From Betaproteobacteria bacterium (GTDB taxonomy: Bacteria > Pseudomonadota > Gammaproteobacteria > Burkholderiales > SG8-39): 6,710 nucleotides of DNA. The position numbers and the translations under genes are program-made. The notes below the pieces were generated by a model. It ran no database searches. It was not told the origin of the DNA and was given only the letters and a program-made list of their open reading frames with translations. The stretch is taken from assembly GCA_012274205.1 (NCBI GenBank), contig JAAOZY010000346.1, forward strand, positions 1 through 6,710. The letters are read 5' to 3'. Positions 6,268 through 6,710 of the stretch are shown here, piece after piece. The first letter of the stretch is position 1. Every line of letters starts with the position of its first letter.

Positions 6268-6288
6268 CCCCGCTCCCCGGGGACGGGG
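6268..6288 (-). other. GC-only hairpin between the right-edge gene and the CoA ligase
   Basis: CCCCG (6268-6272) pairs with CGGGG (6284-6288) and, past a bulged C6273, TCC pairs with GGA, giving about 8 bp around a 4-nt loop. It is stable and could slow RNA polymerase or protect an RNA end, but no U-run follows on either strand, so an intrinsic terminator is not supported. No convincing promoter for the CoA ligase was found in 6146-6267, although a run of seven A on the - strand (within 6220-6230) lies there. Confidence 0.4.
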
Positions 6289-6307
6289 ATTCAGAATCTG
6301 TTGCACT

Positions 6308-6374
6308 GTGAGGGGATACTTCCCCTCACACTCCCCTAAATCGGGCGTTGCAAAATGAATTTTGCAACGGTTTC
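6308..6374 (-). repeat. Double-hairpin repeat element, copy B (inverted relative to copy A)
   Basis: Read on the - strand it has the same order as copy A: stem GTTGCAAAA/TTTTGCAAC (6368-6360 with 6355-6347, perfect 9 bp), linker CCCGAT-T-TAGGGGAG, then stem TGTGAGGGGA/TCCCCTCACA (6330-6321 with 6316-6307, perfect 10 bp, 4-nt loop). The pair closing the second stem is G-C here and A-T in copy A, so pairing is kept despite base change. The element begins directly at the stop codon of the right-edge gene; weak similarity to copy A even continues through that codon (TAAGAAACC against TGAGAACCC). It lies about 160 nt upstream of the CoA ligase ATG. Confidence 0.85.
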
Positions 6375-6710
6375 TTAGTTCGTGACCGCGGCCCCGCCCA
6401 TTTCGAGCAGCAGCACCGCCTCTTCGTCCTTGGGCGCCGGGCCGAAGCGATGCCGCAGCGGCCGCCCCAATGCGAGCGGATCGTCCGCGGAAAACAGCAG
6501 GTCCGCCGCCGCGCCGTTTCCCGGCACGCGCAGGTCCTTGTTGTCCCAGTCGGCGTGATAGCAGAAGATCACCAGCGTCTCGCCGCTGGGGAGCGCGGCG
6601 CAGCGCACCAGCGTGCGGTCCTGCATCACGTCGAGCACGCCGCGTATGCCCTGCTCCGGCTCCGCCGCGTAGGCGAATTCGACATAGGTCGCGCCGCAGG
6701 CCGGCGCCGC
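6375..6710 (-). CDS. C-terminal part of an unidentified protein (5' end outside window)
   Basis: The frame is open to the right edge, giving at least 111 C-terminal residues; an in-frame GTG at 6638 is probably internal, because the coding-like frame continues above it. I do not recognise the family. The sequence has a hydrophobic beta-like segment ETLVIFCYHADW, then DNKDLRVPG, a Gly/Ala/Asp-rich stretch, and a hydrophobic EEAVLLLEMGG near the end. Two visible Cys (in VRCAAL and IFCYHA) plus one nearer the edge are not spaced like a known metal site. No membrane helix or signal is apparent in this part. Its TAA (6377-6375) directly abuts repeat copy B. Coding nature is supported by the long GC-rich open frame and same-strand context with the genes downstream. 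Confidence 0.6.
   Translation of the reverse strand, partial: AAPACGATYVEFAYAAEPEQGIRGVLDVMQDRTLVRCAALPSGETLVIFCYHADWDNKDLRVPGNGAAADLLFSADDPLALGRPLRHRFGPAPKDEEAVLLLEMGGAAVTN

Noticed and set aside
3912..6374. Composite transposon with the two repeats as terminal inverted repeats
   Set aside because: No transposase lies between them and the outer flanks show no matching target-site duplication; kept only as an inverted-repeat pair.

Overview
The window is GC-rich (about 73% in hand-counted lines of mutY and up to 78% in one line of the CoA ligase, but only about 59% in the MerB-like gene). It looks like a chromosomal stretch of a proteobacterium, most plausibly a betaproteobacterium. This rests on the MutY sequence, the CCA-encoding tRNA-Gly with a consensus -10 box and GC-rich discriminator, the strong Shine-Dalgarno sequences, and an aromatic-acid type flavin hydroxylase. 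No phage, integrase, transposase or CRISPR gene is visible. The taxonomic guess is an inference.

Layout. On the + strand: the C-terminal part of a probable outer-membrane beta-barrel-like protein (2-511), then a tRNA-Gly with anticodon CCC and its promoter (549-661), then mutY (722-1768). From there all genes are on the - strand. Read in the direction of transcription they are: an unidentified protein cut by the right edge (6710-6375); a two-gene operon of an AMP-forming acyl/aryl-CoA ligase (6145-4568) and a DnaQ-like DEDDh exonuclease (4565-3993) separated by 2 nt; and a second pair, a 3-hydroxybenzoate 6-hydroxylase/salicylate hydroxylase-type flavoprotein (3738-2560) followed by a MerB (alkylmercury lyase) family protein (2465-1812). 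The MerB-like gene converges on mutY. No gene-free gap exceeds 300 nt; the largest are 3739-3992 and 6146-6374.

The most unusual non-coding signal is a pair of related elements of about 68 nt, at 3912-3979 and 6308-6374, in inverted orientation about 2.4 kb apart and bracketing the CoA ligase-exonuclease operon. Each has two hairpins (a GTTGCAA/TTGCAAC stem and a TGAGGGGA/TCCCCTCA stem) joined by a conserved linker, CCCGAT-N-TAGGGGAG. Loops differ between copies while stems are kept, including one A-T to G-C pair exchange. They are probably members of a dispersed REP-like or MITE-like family or a structured RNA element; I do not recognise a named family.

Functionally, MutY (8-oxoG:A repair) and the tRNA are housekeeping. 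The hydroxylase and CoA ligase suggest aromatic or fatty acid metabolism, but no ring-cleavage gene is present to fix a pathway. The MerB-like protein keeps the three conserved Cys and the Asp of organomercurial lyases, yet no other mer gene is in view and its gene has lower GC than its neighbours, so its real substrate and origin are open questions.
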